Positions 7,883 to 16,321 of a DNA stretch of 34,742 bases are shown one piece after another. Source of the stretch: Paenibacillus sp. A3. GTDB taxonomy: Bacteria; Bacillota; Bacilli; Paenibacillales; NBRC-103111. Position 1 is the stretch's first letter. Every line of letters starts with the position of its first letter. The notes under the pieces are model-generated. The model did no database searches and was not told where the DNA came from. It worked only from the letters and a program-made list of their open reading frames with translations. The stretch lies in the NCBI RefSeq assembly GCF_001399685.1, contig NZ_JTHN01000117.1, forward strand, positions 1 through 34,742, given 5' to 3'. Made by a program: the position numbers and the translations under genes.

Positions 7883-8779
7883 ATGAGCATCGAGCAATTG
7901 AAAGTGTTTGTGACGGTGGCGGAGCTGCAGCATTTTTCACGTGCCGCGGAGCTGCTGCATTTGTCTCAGCCGGGGGTCAGCATGCATATCCGCAGCTTGG
8001 AAAATGAGTTCGGGACGAAGCTGCTTCATCGTTCGTCGAAGCGGGTGAAGCTGACGGAGGCGGGGGAAATCTTGTATCGTCAAGCGAAGGCGATATTACT
8101 GCAATACGAGACGGCGAAGCATGAGATCGACAGGCTGAACCAGGTCGTCTCCGGCAGTTTAAGCGTCGGGGCAAGCTTCACGATCGGAGAGTTTCTTCTG
8201 CCCAAGCTGCTGGCGAGCTATGCACGGCTGTATCCGGGGGTGGAGGTACAGGTCACCGTAGGCAATACGGATGAAATCGAACGGCTCGTGCAGGCGCACG
8301 AACTGGAGGTCGGGCTGGTCGAAGGAGAGCTGCAGCGGCCGGGGATTCGCTCGGAGACGTTCATGGAGGACGAAATGATCGTGGCCGTTCCGGCGGGCCA
8401 TCCGCTTGCGGCGTACCGGGAAGTGACGCCGGAGGCTTTGCAGGATCAAGTCTGGATCTTCCGCGAGGTCGGCTCCGGTACCCGGGCCTACAGCGATCGG
8501 TTGATCCGCGAATGGGGACTGCGGGTGCAGCGGGCTTACGTGCTGAGCAGCACGCAAGGCGTCAAGGAGACGGTTGCGGCCGGACTTGGCATTGCCGTAC
8601 TGTCGCGTTGGACCGTAGGACGGATGCTTGCGACGGAGGAGCTGAAGGAGCTGTGGATTCGCGGCCAGCGGCTGACCCGTTTGTTGTCGCTGATTCAAGG
8701 CGAGGAGCGGGCAGGGACGCTTGCGCTGGACCGGTTCGTCCAGCAGGTGAGAGGGCTTCGCACGGCCTCTTCCGGTTGA
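7883..8779 (+). CDS. LysR-family transcriptional regulator (CysL-like)
   Basis: A protein of 298 residues. The winged helix-turn-helix occupies residues 1-60 (QHFSRAAELLHLSQPGVS), followed by a linker helix and the periplasmic-binding-like effector domain from about 88. The motif 'REVGSGTRA' and 'GVKETVAAGLGIAVLSRW' are typical of the CysL/CysB side of the family, which commonly senses sulfur or nitrogen metabolites, but the inducer here cannot be read from sequence. The chosen ATG at 7883 begins the conserved N-terminus 'MSIEQLKVFV' after a GGGAGTGGGAAG site; the longer frame from 7826 adds 19 non-conserved residues. No divergent target gene adjoins it, as msmX ends upstream on the same strand behind a terminator. 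Confidence 0.87.
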   Translation: MSIEQLKVFVTVAELQHFSRAAELLHLSQPGVSMHIRSLENEFGTKLLHRSSKRVKLTEAGEILYRQAKAILLQYETAKHEIDRLNQVVSGSLSVGASFTIGEFLLPKLLASYARLYPGVEVQVTVGNTDEIERLVQAHELEVGLVEGELQRPGIRSETFMEDEMIVAVPAGHPLAAYREVTPEALQDQVWIFREVGSGTRAYSDRLIREWGLRVQRAYVLSSTQGVKETVAAGLGIAVLSRWTVGRMLATEELKELWIRGQRLTRLLSLIQGEERAGTLALDRFVQQVRGLRTASSG

Positions 8780-8837
8780 TTTATGCGACTGATTCCTTTA
8801 GGATGAGGATATTGGGATATAAAGGAGAAAGATCACG

Positions 8838-9776
8838 ATGCCGAAAAAAGTGAAAGTATCGGATTTGGTGAGAGAGTTCCATCTGGAAATTATTTGCGGC
8901 GAAGAGGGACTGAAGCGTCCGATCGTCACGGCGGATTTGTACCGTCCCGGGCTCGAGATGGCTGGCTATTACGAATTCCATCCGACGGACCGGGTCCAAA
9001 TTCTCGGCAAAACGGAGCTGACGTTCTTCGACGGGTTGTCGTCGGAAGAGCGGATGGACCGGATGCACCGGCTGTGTGCGCCGGAGGAGACACCCTGCAT
9101 TATTATAAGCCGCGGGATGGATGCGCCGATCGAGCTGCTGGCCGCGGCCAACGACCATAAGATCACGGTCGTTCGGACGGCGATGGCGACGACCATTTTG
9201 GCCAGCCGCGTAACGAACTTTCTGGAAAACCGGCTCGCCCCTACGACGACGATTCATGGGGTGCTGGTTGATGTATATGGTATCGGCATGCTGATTTCCG
9301 GGTCCAGCGGTATCGGTAAAAGTGAAACGGCATTGGAGTTGGTGAAGCGGGGACACCGGCTGATCGCTGACGATGCGGTGGAAATCCGTCAAACGGCCGA
9401 CCATCAGCTGATCGGCAATGCGCCTGAATTAATCCGGCACCTGCTTGAAATCCGCGGCATCGGGATTATTAACGTCATGACGCTGTTCGGCGCCGGTGCG
9501 GTGCGTACCGAGAAGAAAATATCGGTGGTCGTCAAGCTGGAGACATGGCAGCAGGACAAGCAGTACGACCGGCTCGGGCTGGACGAGGAAACGACCCAGA
9601 TTATTGATACGAATATCCCGCTCGTGACGATTCCGGTTCGGCCGGGACGAAACTTGGCGGTTATTATTGAAGTTGCGGCGATGAACTACCGCTTGAAACG
9701 GATGGGCTATAACGCTGCCCTGCAGTTTACGAATAAATTGACCGAGTCGCTGGCCGAGGACATGGACGATTTGTAA
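8838..9776 (+). CDS. hprK: HPr kinase/phosphorylase
   Basis: A 312-residue bifunctional enzyme that phosphorylates Ser46 of HPr when glycolytic intermediates are high and removes the phosphate when they are low, thereby setting CcpA-dependent catabolite repression. The N-terminal domain covers residues 1-130. The catalytic domain has His140, the P-loop GSSGIGKS at 155-162, the acid pair in 'ADDAVEI' near 177-183, and the family signature starting [10 protein letters not shown] at 204. The start follows AAAGGAGAAAGATCACG. It heads a compact run with lgt, ppaX and an acyltransferase, the same order as in Bacillus. A substrate HPr-family protein with Ser46 is encoded at 28664-28933. Confidence 0.97.
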   Translation: MPKKVKVSDLVREFHLEIICGEEGLKRPIVTADLYRPGLEMAGYYEFHPTDRVQILGKTELTFFDGLSSEERMDRMHRLCAPEETPCIIISRGMDAPIELLAAANDHKITVVRTAMATTILASRVTNFLENRLAPTTTIHGVLVDVYGIGMLISGSSGIGKSETALELVKRGHRLIADDAVEIRQTADHQLIGNAPELIRHLLEIRGIGIINVMTLFGAGAVRTEKKISVVVKLETWQQDKQYDRLGLDEETTQIIDTNIPLVTIPVRPGRNLAVIIEVAAMNYRLKRMGYNAALQFTNKLTESLAEDMDDL

Positions 9777-9834
9777 GGGGAAGCCCCGATTTGAGGGGCG
9801 GACAATTTTTAAGCATAAGGAAGGAGTCACAAGC

Positions 9835-10830
9835 ATGTTTCTCGCGATTAATCCGATTGCTTTTGCCATCGGTCCGTTAAGCGTCCGTTGGTACGGCATC
9901 ATCTTAGGGACGGCGGCGCTGGTCGGTTTGCTGCTCGCGATTCGAGAAGGCAAACGGTTCCGCATGTCTCCGGACTTCTTCATGGATCTGGTGCTGATCG
10001 GGGTCCCGTCGGCGATCATTGGCGCAAGAATTTACTATGTCGCTTTCAAATGGGAGGACTACCAAGATAATCTGTGGAAAGTCTTTGCTGTTTGGGAAGG
10101 CGGTATTGCCATCTACGGAGCGTTGATCGGCGCCATTATCGCGGCGGTCATTTACGTGCGGCGGAAAGGCTATTCGTTCTGGCGCATTGCCGATATTTGC
10201 GCGCCGGGCTTAATTATCGGACAAGCGATCGGGCGTTGGGGCAACTTCATTAATCAGGAAGCGCACGGCGGGCCCGTGGCGGAGTCGTTCCTCAGGAACA
10301 ACCTGCATCTGCCGGATTGGATCGTCAATCAAATGCTTATTGAAGGCCAGTACTATCATCCGACGTTTTTATATGAGTCGCTATGGAACGTCGTAGGACT
10401 TCTCCTGCTGTTCGTGCTGCGGCGGCGTTCGTTTTTGCGGGCGGGAGAGCTCTTCTTCAGTTATTTCATCTGGTATTCGATCGGGCGGTTTTTCGTGGAG
10501 GGCCTGCGGACGGACAGTCTCGATTTTACGGGGCCAAGCTGGCTGGCCGCGCTGATGAACGGCATGTGGTCGCCGATGAAGGCTTTCGGCTTCGAGCCCG
10601 GATTCATGACCTACGGAGGCAATGTGCGGATTTCGCAGCTTCTGGCCGTGCTGATCGTGCTGGCCGCGATTGCGCTGATCATCGTTCGCCGCCGGACGGG
10701 CGCTGCTTCGGAGCGCTATAGCGATCCGATTGTACGGATCGGACAAGTGCCGGAGGGAACAGGCGGAGCCGGTGGTACAGAGACTCGGCCGGATGGCAGC
10801 AAGGAAGCAGACGTAAAGACAAAGGAGTAG
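9835..10830 (+). CDS. lgt: Prolipoprotein diacylglyceryl transferase
   Basis: A 331-residue polytopic membrane enzyme that transfers diacylglycerol from phosphatidylglycerol to the lipobox Cys of prolipoproteins. About seven hydrophobic segments are visible. The Lgt signature GRWGNFINQEAHGG lies at residues 133-146, including the essential Arg. The early 'GPLSVRWYG' and late 'ELFFSYFIWYSIGRFFVEGLRTD' motifs are also conserved. A hydrophilic, Gly/Thr-rich C-terminal tail of roughly 40 residues after the last helix makes it longer than many homologs. It follows hprK by 58 bases with a good AAGGAAGGAG site, and precedes ppaX by four bases. Confidence 0.97.
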   Translation: MFLAINPIAFAIGPLSVRWYGIILGTAALVGLLLAIREGKRFRMSPDFFMDLVLIGVPSAIIGARIYYVAFKWEDYQDNLWKVFAVWEGGIAIYGALIGAIIAAVIYVRRKGYSFWRIADICAPGLIIGQAIGRWGNFINQEAHGGPVAESFLRNNLHLPDWIVNQMLIEGQYYHPTFLYESLWNVVGLLLLFVLRRRSFLRAGELFFSYFIWYSIGRFFVEGLRTDSLDFTGPSWLAALMNGMWSPMKAFGFEPGFMTYGGNVRISQLLAVLIVLAAIALIIVRRRTGAASERYSDPIVRIGQVPEGTGGAGGTETRPDGSKEADVKTKE

Positions 10831-10834
10831 CAGC

Positions 10835-11482
10835 ATGATACAAACCGTGTTATTTGATCTGGACGGAACGATTGTCGATACGAACGAGCTCATTATTCAG
10901 TCGTTCTTGCATACGTTTGAGGGGATAACCGCAGAGCCGGTAACCCGGGAACACATTGTTCCGAACATGGGACGGCCGTTGATCGAACAGATGGTGTTCT
11001 TCTCCGGACGTGAGCAGGTGGACGATTTGGTGCAAAAGTACCGGGCGTTTAACATTGCGCATCATGACGAGCTGGTACGGGAGTTTCCCTATGTTCGCGA
11101 GACGCTGGCCAAGCTCCATGCCGCCGGTGTCAAGCTGGGTGTGGTGACAAGCAAAATCCGGCAGACGACGGAAATGGGGCTGAAGTTAACGGGACTGTAC
11201 GACTACTTTGGCACGATCGTCACGGTGGACGACGTCGGGAAAGCGAAGCCGAACCCGGAAGGGATTCACAAAGCGGTCCGGGAGCTCGGGGGCGACCTCT
11301 CCTCCGCGCTGATGGTCGGAGACAGCCACTATGATATCGAAGCGGCGCATAATGCAGGCATTCCGTCGGTGGCGGTCGCCTGGTCGCTGAAAGGGACCGA
11401 ATATTTGAAACAGTACAACCCGACCCATATCATTCAGGATATGCGCGATATTGTGCCGATTGTCGGGATCGAGGGGAAATAG
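10835..11482 (+). CDS. ppaX: Pyrophosphatase PpaX (HAD superfamily)
   Basis: A 215-residue HAD hydrolase. The nucleophile motif FDLDGTIVDTNE lies at residues 7-18 (Asp8 and Asp10), motif II is the Thr/Ser in 'VVTSK', and motif IV is 'MVGDSHYDIEAA'. In Bacillus the PpaX product of the hprK-lgt-ppaX operon hydrolyses the pyrophosphate released when HprK dephosphorylates P-Ser-HPr, which helps explain the gene order here. The start follows AAAGGAG and is four bases after lgt, so the genes are probably translationally coupled. Confidence 0.93.
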   Translation: MIQTVLFDLDGTIVDTNELIIQSFLHTFEGITAEPVTREHIVPNMGRPLIEQMVFFSGREQVDDLVQKYRAFNIAHHDELVREFPYVRETLAKLHAAGVKLGVVTSKIRQTTEMGLKLTGLYDYFGTIVTVDDVGKAKPNPEGIHKAVRELGGDLSSALMVGDSHYDIEAAHNAGIPSVAVAWSLKGTEYLKQYNPTHIIQDMRDIVPIVGIEGK

Positions 11483-11485
11483 CGC

Positions 11486-11992
11486 TTGAGAAACACGGAC
11501 AAATATCCGGTGGAAGGGCCGAACTCGCTGTGGCAGGTATATAAGACGATCAGCCGTTTCAAGGCGGTCCGCAATTTTATTTTTATCCAAATTTCCAGGT
11601 ATGCGCCCTCCTTGCCGCTGAAACGGTGGATCTACCGCCGTGTGCTCGGGATGAAGGTAGGGGAGCATGCCTCCTTTGCGTTGATGGTGATGGTGGATGT
11701 GTTTTTTCCGGAGAAGATCGAGGTCGGAGATAATACGATTATCGGCTACAATTCGACGATTTTGACGCATGAGTATTTGATCAAGGAATACCGGCTCGGG
11801 CGGGTGAAGATCGGCTCTCATGTAATGATCGGAGCGAATACGACGATTTTGCCCGGGGTGACGATTGGCGATCATGCGGTCGTGGGCGCGGGCTCGGTCG
11901 TGCATAAGGATGTCGCGCCGTACAGCTTTGTAGCGGGGAATCCGCTTCGGGTGATCCGGGAGGATGTGCGCATGACGGAGAAGGATAAATGA
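11486..11992 (+). CDS. Hexapeptide-repeat acyltransferase (YvoF-like)
   Basis: A 168-residue left-handed beta-helix acyltransferase. Hexapeptide turns are visible at 'VGEHASFALMV', 'IEVGDNTIIGYNSTIL' and 'VKIGSHVMIGANTTILPGVTIGDHAVVGAGSVV', with the likely catalytic His in 'LTHEY'. The acceptor is unknown; homologs O-acetylate sugars or other small molecules. It begins with TTG three bases after ppaX and sits where yvoF lies in the Bacillus hprK operon. The N-terminal 60 residues contain a hydrophobic-basic segment ('FIFIQISRYAPSLPLKRWIYR') that may associate with the membrane. Confidence 0.85.
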   Translation: MRNTDKYPVEGPNSLWQVYKTISRFKAVRNFIFIQISRYAPSLPLKRWIYRRVLGMKVGEHASFALMVMVDVFFPEKIEVGDNTIIGYNSTILTHEYLIKEYRLGRVKIGSHVMIGANTTILPGVTIGDHAVVGAGSVVHKDVAPYSFVAGNPLRVIREDVRMTEKDK

Positions 11993-12025
11993 GTCGGATG
12001 ATTTAGAATTTGCAAATTTAATATT

Positions 12026-12054
12026 TTGCAAAAGTTAACAAGATGCTCTATAAT
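12026..12054 (+). promoter_or_regulatory. Promoter of the small toxin gene
   Basis: TTGCAA (12026-12031) and a perfect TATAAT (12049-12054) are separated by 17 bases. Transcription should begin near 12061, about 60 bases upstream of the small reading frame. Confidence 0.8.
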
Positions 12055-12095
12055 ACGGCTTGTACAATAAAAAGGCTTGCAAGGGCGGTCGGCTA

Positions 12096-12113
12096 ATCTC
12101 CCGGAAGGGAGGT
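12096..12113 (+). promoter_or_regulatory. Hairpin hiding the toxin ribosome-binding site
   Basis: Bases 12096-12102 (ATCTCCC) pair with 12107-12113 (GGGAGGT) around the GGAA loop, which is a GNRA tetraloop. The stem contains six Watson-Crick pairs and one U-G pair and covers the whole GGGAGG Shine-Dalgarno sequence, so translation should be blocked in the folded state. Confidence 0.7.
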
Positions 12114-12120
12114 GATGCCT

Positions 12121-12234
12121 GTGGAGGTTAAGGACACGTTGACTTTAATAATCGGCTTCGGGATGCTGCTTGTTGCGCTGCTCACGCTGGTAGTTAACAT
12201 CATCGTCGCTCTTATCCAAAACAAAAAGAAATAG
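12121..12234 (+). CDS. Small holin-like toxin peptide (type I toxin candidate)
   Basis: A peptide of 37 residues: a short polar start (MEVKDTLTL), one long hydrophobic helix of about 24 residues with 'IIGFGMLLVALLTLVVNIIVAL', and a lysine-rich end (QNKKK). This is the pattern of the 'putative holin-like toxin' peptides that are widespread in Firmicutes and related to type I membrane toxins. GTG at 12121 is chosen because GGGAGG lies eight bases upstream; an in-frame ATG at 12115 is only two bases from that site. The gene has its own sigma-A promoter, a leader hairpin hiding the ribosome-binding site, and a convergent antisense promoter. Toxicity is inferred from architecture. Confidence 0.8.
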   Translation: MEVKDTLTLIIGFGMLLVALLTLVVNIIVALIQNKKK

Positions 12235-12267
12235 ACCGCCCATCACACAGGGAATACGGTCTATTTC
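12222..12267 (-). terminator. Terminator of the antisense RNA, overlapping the toxin 3' end
   Basis: GAAATAGACCG (12228-12238) and CGGTCTATTTC (12257-12267) form a perfect 11-bp stem that includes the toxin stop codon. Read on the minus strand it is followed by CTTTTTG, a good terminator tail; on the plus strand there is no T-run. Confidence 0.75.
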
Positions 12268-12348
12268 ACGATCATTCCTTATTCAGCCGACCGCCTTTGA
12301 AGCGGTTATTGTACCTAGGGAGAACGGTAGCCGCCGTTGCTCCCTTGT
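12222..12348 (-). ncRNA. Predicted antisense antitoxin RNA (about 127 nt)
   Basis: The minus-strand promoter at 12355-12383 should start an RNA near 12348. It begins with a stable hairpin (12318-12344), passes a region resembling the toxin leader, and ends at the hairpin overlapping the toxin stop codon. This convergent, 3'-overlapping arrangement matches type I systems such as txpA/RatA and bsrG/SR4. Its existence is inferred from promoter, terminator and layout. Confidence 0.65.
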
Positions 12349-12350
12349 AT
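12318..12350 (+). terminator. Likely terminator of the toxin mRNA and 5' hairpin of the antisense RNA
   Basis: GGGAGAACGG (12318-12327) pairs with CCGTT-G-CTCCC (12334-12344), leaving one bulged G and a six-base loop. On the plus strand a T-rich stretch TTGTATTGTT follows. On the minus strand the same structure lies at the very 5' end of the predicted antisense RNA. Confidence 0.55.
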
Positions 12351-12354
12351 TGTT

Positions 12355-12383
12355 ATTATATGCTCTTGTCTTTATTCGCGCAA
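12355..12383 (-). promoter_or_regulatory. Antisense promoter opposite the toxin gene
   Basis: On the minus strand TTGCGC (12383-12378) and a perfect TATAAT (12360-12355) are 17 bases apart. No reading frame follows, so it most likely drives the antisense RNA. Confidence 0.72.
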
Positions 12384-12405
12384 CCGGCTCCATGCAATCG
12401 GATCA

Positions 12406-12433
12406 TTGACGAATCAAGCGTTCCCGTGATAAA
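12406..12433 (+). promoter_or_regulatory. Candidate promoter of the his operon
   Basis: TTGACG (12406-12411) is followed after 16 bases by GATAAA (12428-12433), about 75 bases before hisZ. No T-box or leader-peptide attenuator is seen between it and the start codon. Confidence 0.45.
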
Positions 12434-12507
12434 CTTACGATTACATTCTTTATTTTGGTAGTATGGTAGCGCACTAAAGCAAAATTAAAGATAGCAGGGT
12501 GAAGACG

Positions 12508-13713
12508 GTGTCCAAACCGAAGGTGTTTGAAAAGCCGACAGGCGTAAAAGATTACCTCCCCGAAGCGGCGGCCAAGCTCCGCCGCATCGAATATAAAGTC
12601 ATGCAGTGTATGGAGCGCTGGGGCTATAGAGAAATTATTACTCCTACTCTGGAGTATTACGATACCGTTGGGGTGGCCAGCTCGACGGAGGACAAAAAGC
12701 TGTTCAAGCTCCTGGATCGGAACGGCACGACGCTTGTGATGCGTTCCGATATGACGGCGCCGATCGCCCGGGTCGCCTCCTCGCTGCTCAAGGAGCATCC
12801 GTTCCCGCTGCGGCTTTCGTATCAAGCGAACGTATTTCGGGCGTTCGAAGCCGAGGCGGGACGAGATGCGGAGTTTTTCCAGACGGGCGTGGAGCTCATA
12901 GGCGATGCTTCCAGCGAAGCCGATGCCGAGGTGATCGCCTTGGCTATCGCTTGCTTGCAAGCGGCCGGTGTGCAGCAGTTCAAGATCGCCCTAGGCCACG
13001 TGGGCTTCCTCAACGGCTTGTTCCAAGAGACGCTGCAGCAGCGTCAGGACGCACAGACCGCGTTGAAAGCATGCTTGCTCAGCCGTGATCACGTCGGCTA
13101 CCGGGAAACGATCAAGTCGCTGGGCCTTCCTCGCGAAGTGCAGCAGGAGCTGGAAGGCATTCTCCGGCTGCGCGGCGGACAGGAGATTTGCAATCAGGCG
13201 CGGCAGGTGACGAAGGACCCTGTCGCCCAACATGCCATTGCGCATCTGTGCGAAATCTGGGACGTGCTCGAAGCCTATGGCGTCAGCGAGCATGTGCTGA
13301 TCGATCTGACGATGATCGGCGATTTCTCGTACTATACGGGGATGACGTTCGAAGGCTACGCTGAGGATATGGGCTTTCCCGTATGCAGCGGGGGACGGTA
13401 CGACAATCTGCTGGCGCAGTTCGGGCGTCCGGCGCCGGCGACGGGCTTCGGGCTGAAGACGAACCGGATCTTGGAAGTGATCGGCAAAAGCAAAAGGGAA
13501 GAAGCCACGCAGCGCGTGCTGATCGTCTACACGGAGTGTCATCGGGCGGCAGCGCTGGCTAAGGCAAGGGAATACCGCTCGCGAGAAGGCTTTATTGCGG
13601 AGACGCGTCTTCTGGCGGACGGACAACAAGGGCTGAATGCGGTTCGGCAAGCAGACGGCGTGCTGCAAGTGCACGGCTCCCGCTATTGCGACATCATATC
13701 GTTTACGGAGTAA
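12508..13713 (+). CDS. hisZ: ATP phosphoribosyltransferase regulatory subunit HisZ
   Basis: A 401-residue class-II aminoacyl-tRNA-synthetase paralog. It has the HisRS-like motif 2 and 3 regions ('[14 protein letters not shown]', '[13 protein letters not shown]', '[12 protein letters not shown]', '[14 protein letters not shown]') but no anticodon-binding domain. HisZ does not charge tRNA; it forms a hetero-octamer with short HisG and provides histidine feedback. GTG at 12508 is chosen, giving [12 protein letters not shown], since AGGGTG lies just upstream; a GTG nine bases earlier is possible. It is the first gene of the operon, 13 bases before hisG, which is of the short form that needs HisZ. 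Confidence 0.94.
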   Translation: MSKPKVFEKPTGVKDYLPEAAAKLRRIEYKVMQCMERWGYREIITPTLEYYDTVGVASSTEDKKLFKLLDRNGTTLVMRSDMTAPIARVASSLLKEHPFPLRLSYQANVFRAFEAEAGRDAEFFQTGVELIGDASSEADAEVIALAIACLQAAGVQQFKIALGHVGFLNGLFQETLQQRQDAQTALKACLLSRDHVGYRETIKSLGLPREVQQELEGILRLRGGQEICNQARQVTKDPVAQHAIAHLCEIWDVLEAYGVSEHVLIDLTMIGDFSYYTGMTFEGYAEDMGFPVCSGGRYDNLLAQFGRPAPATGFGLKTNRILEVIGKSKREEATQRVLIVYTECHRAAALAKAREYRSREGFIAETRLLADGQQGLNAVRQADGVLQVHGSRYCDIISFTE

Positions 13714-13726
13714 GGAGGGGCAGCGC

Positions 13727-14368
13727 ATGCAGGACTTATTGAAGGTGGCAATGCCCAAAGGGCGTATTTATAAACAGGCTTCCAAGCTGTTCCGCGAAGC
13801 GGGGCTCGCCATCCCGGAGGAGACGGACGATTCGCGCAAGCTGATTATCGCCGTTCCGGAGGCGCGGATGGAATTCATTATGGCGAAGCCGGTCGATGTG
13901 CCGACTTACGTCGAATACGGCGTGGCGGATATCGGCGTCGTCGGCAAAGACGTGCTGATGGAGGAGAACCGGGACGTATACGAGCTGCTGGATCTCGGGA
14001 TTGCGCGCTGTCGCATGTCCGTCATCGGGCTGCCGGATTGGCAGCCGGTGCTGAACCCGCGGGTGGCGACGAAATATCCAAACGTGGCCTCGCAATATTT
14101 TCGGGAGCAGGGGCAGCAGGTCGAGGTCATCAAGCTGAACGGCTCGATCGAGCTGGCCCCGCTGATCGGTCTGGCCGACCGGATCGTGGATATGGTGGAG
14201 ACCGGCAGCACGATCCGGGAAAACGGGCTGGCGGAGCATGAGCAAATTTTTGCGATTACGAGCCGGCTGATTGCCAACCGCGTCAGCTACCGGATGAAGA
14301 ACGACGCCATTCAGGCGCTCTGTGATCGGCTGCAGCCGGTCATTGCCGCGGTGACGGCAAAGGTATAG
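13727..14368 (+). CDS. hisG: ATP phosphoribosyltransferase, short form
   Basis: A 213-residue enzyme that joins ATP and PRPP to give phosphoribosyl-ATP, the committed step of histidine synthesis. The length shows the short HisGs form, which lacks the C-terminal regulatory domain and relies on HisZ. Typical motifs are 'AMPKGRIY' at the N-terminus, '[14 protein letters not shown]' in the middle, and the PRPP-binding segment '[14 protein letters not shown]'. The ATG at 13727 follows TAAGGAGGGG; the 30-residue upstream frame lies inside hisZ and is rejected. Confidence 0.96.
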   Translation: MQDLLKVAMPKGRIYKQASKLFREAGLAIPEETDDSRKLIIAVPEARMEFIMAKPVDVPTYVEYGVADIGVVGKDVLMEENRDVYELLDLGIARCRMSVIGLPDWQPVLNPRVATKYPNVASQYFREQGQQVEVIKLNGSIELAPLIGLADRIVDMVETGSTIRENGLAEHEQIFAITSRLIANRVSYRMKNDAIQALCDRLQPVIAAVTAKV

Positions 14369-14424
14369 CCTTACCGGAAAAAGAGAAACAGGAATTCGCA
14401 CATACATTAAAGGAGGCTGCGGTC

Positions 14425-15714
14425 ATGAGAGTAATGCCCGCATCGGAATTTTCGCTGCAGCGGGAGGTCGAATACGGCACGCCCGAGCAAAACGAAAGCG
14501 TAAAGCGCATCATCGAAGAGGTGCGCCGGGACGGGGATGCCGCGCTGCGCAAGTTCGCACAGCAGTTTGACGGGGTCAAGGTCGAGGAGCTGCGTGTCAC
14601 GCAGGAGGAGATCGAAGCCGCCTATGCACAGGTGGATGAGAGCTTCCTGGCGGCGCTGCGCGAAGCGGCGGCAAACGTTCGCCGCTTCCATGAGAAGCAA
14701 ATGCGCAACTCGTGGATGGATCTGCAAGCCGACGGCAGCATTCTCGGCCAAGTGATCCGTCCGCTGCGCCGGGTCGGGCTGTATGTGCCCGGCGGCAAGG
14801 CGGCGTATCCGTCGTCGGTGCTGATGAACGCGATCCCGGCGCAGGTCGCGGGTGTACCCGAAATCGTGATGGTGACGCCTCCGGCCACAGCCGGGGTGGA
14901 AGGCATCAACCCGCATATCCTCGTCGCGGCCGCGGAAGCGGGCGTGCGCGAAATTTACCGCGTCGGCGGCGCGCAGGCGGTAGCTGCGCTGGCGTACGGG
15001 ACGGAGTCGATTCCGGCGGCGGACAAAATCGTGGGCCCCGGCAACATCTACGTCGCGCTGGCGAAGCGCAGCGTGTTCGGCGCGGTGGACATCGACAGCA
15101 TCGCCGGGCCAAGCGAGATCGTCGTTCTGGCGGACGAGACGGCGGACGCCGCTTATGTGGCGGCGGACTTGCTGTCACAGGCCGAGCACGACGAGATGGC
15201 GTCCGCCATTCTTGTCACGCCGTCGCGGGAGCTGGCCGAAGCGGTCCGCGTGGAGGTGGGCCGCCAGTTGAACGAGCTGCCGCGCCGCGATATTGCCGCG
15301 CAATCGATTCGCGATTACGGCGCGATTTTGACCGTGGACAGCCTTGAGGAAGGCGTCCGCGTCGTAAACCGGCTGGCGCCGGAGCATCTGGAAATCATCG
15401 TGCGCGAGCCGTTCGATTATTTGAGCCGGATCGAAAACGCCGGGGCGATTTTCCTCGGGCCTTACAGCTCGGAGCCGGTGGGGGACTATTTTGCGGGACC
15501 GAACCACGTGCTGCCTACGAATGGAACGGCACGGTTCTCGTCGCCGCTGAACGTCGACGATTTTCTGAAAAAATCGAGCGTCATCTATTACAGCAAGGAA
15601 GCGCTGCTGCGCGACGGGGAGAAAATTGTAACGCTGGCCCGTCACGAAGGGCTGGACGCACATGCGCGGGCAATCGAAATTCGCTTGAAGAAAGAAGGGA
15701 ACCAGCGTGGCTGA
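14425..15714 (+). CDS. hisD: Histidinol dehydrogenase
   Basis: A 429-residue NAD- and zinc-dependent enzyme that oxidises histidinol to histidine in two steps. The zinc ligands are readable as Gln252 and His255 (SQAEHDE), Asp354 and His followed later in the C-terminal domain; the catalytic Glu320-His321 pair is in 'APEHLEI', and His361 lies in 'GPNHVLPT'. The NAD-binding stretch '[14 protein letters not shown]' is intact. The start follows AAAGGAGG and the 3' end overlaps hisB by eight bases. Confidence 0.97.
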   Translation: MRVMPASEFSLQREVEYGTPEQNESVKRIIEEVRRDGDAALRKFAQQFDGVKVEELRVTQEEIEAAYAQVDESFLAALREAAANVRRFHEKQMRNSWMDLQADGSILGQVIRPLRRVGLYVPGGKAAYPSSVLMNAIPAQVAGVPEIVMVTPPATAGVEGINPHILVAAAEAGVREIYRVGGAQAVAALAYGTESIPAADKIVGPGNIYVALAKRSVFGAVDIDSIAGPSEIVVLADETADAAYVAADLLSQAEHDEMASAILVTPSRELAEAVRVEVGRQLNELPRRDIAAQSIRDYGAILTVDSLEEGVRVVNRLAPEHLEIIVREPFDYLSRIENAGAIFLGPYSSEPVGDYFAGPNHVLPTNGTARFSSPLNVDDFLKKSSVIYYSKEALLRDGEKIVTLARHEGLDAHARAIEIRLKKEGNQRG

Positions 15715-16318
15715 ACAAAACGTGCAAGGTGCCGGGCGCCAGGCCGAAATCGCGCGCAAAACGAACGAGACGGACATCCGGCTCGCATTTAACGTAGACG
15801 GTACCGGCGTATCCGAGATCGAAACGGATGTGCCGTTCTTGAATCATATGCTCGATCTGTTCACGAAGCATGGACAGTTCGATTTGAAGGTAGACGCCAA
15901 AGGCGACGTCGATATCGACGATCATCATACAGTCGAGGATATCGGCATCTGCCTCGGGCAGACGCTGCGCGAGGCGCTCGGCGACAAGAAGGGAATAAAG
16001 CGCTACGCCAACGTATTCATCCCGATGGACGAAGCGCTGGCGCAGGTGGCGATCGATATCAGCAACCGGCCGCATCTGGAATACCGGGCCCAATATCCGT
16101 CGGCGACAGTCGGCAGCTTTACGACGGAGCTGGTGCACGAATTTTTGTGGAAATTTGCGTTGGAAGCGCGGATTACGCTGCACGTTATCGTGCACTATGG
16201 GCATAACACGCACCATATGGTCGAGGCGGTATTCAAGGCGCTCGGACGGGCGCTTGACGAGGCGACGAGCATCGATCCCCGCGTACAGGGCGTGCCGTCG
16301 ACGAAAGGGGTCTTGTAA
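15707..16318 (+). CDS. hisB: Imidazoleglycerol-phosphate dehydratase
   Basis: A 203-residue monofunctional HisB that dehydrates imidazoleglycerol phosphate to imidazole-acetol phosphate. Metal-binding His residues are seen in 'FLNHMLD' (His47), 'DDHHTVED' (His73-74) and the C-terminal 'HNTHHMVEA'. There is no fused phosphatase domain; the separate PHP phosphatase HisJ is encoded at the operon's end. GTG start overlaps hisD by eight bases, indicating coupled translation. Confidence 0.97.
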   Translation: MAEQNVQGAGRQAEIARKTNETDIRLAFNVDGTGVSEIETDVPFLNHMLDLFTKHGQFDLKVDAKGDVDIDDHHTVEDIGICLGQTLREALGDKKGIKRYANVFIPMDEALAQVAIDISNRPHLEYRAQYPSATVGSFTTELVHEFLWKFALEARITLHVIVHYGHNTHHMVEAVFKALGRALDEATSIDPRVQGVPSTKGVL

Positions 16319-16321
16319 TCC

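Noticed and set aside
9777-9834. GCCCC/GGGGC repeat between hprK and lgt as a terminator
   Set aside because: The stem is short and is not followed by a proper T-run; hprK and lgt are likely co-transcribed.
12361-12507. T-box or histidine leader peptide before hisZ
   Set aside because: No T-box core sequence, no run of His codons and no terminator/antiterminator pair was found.
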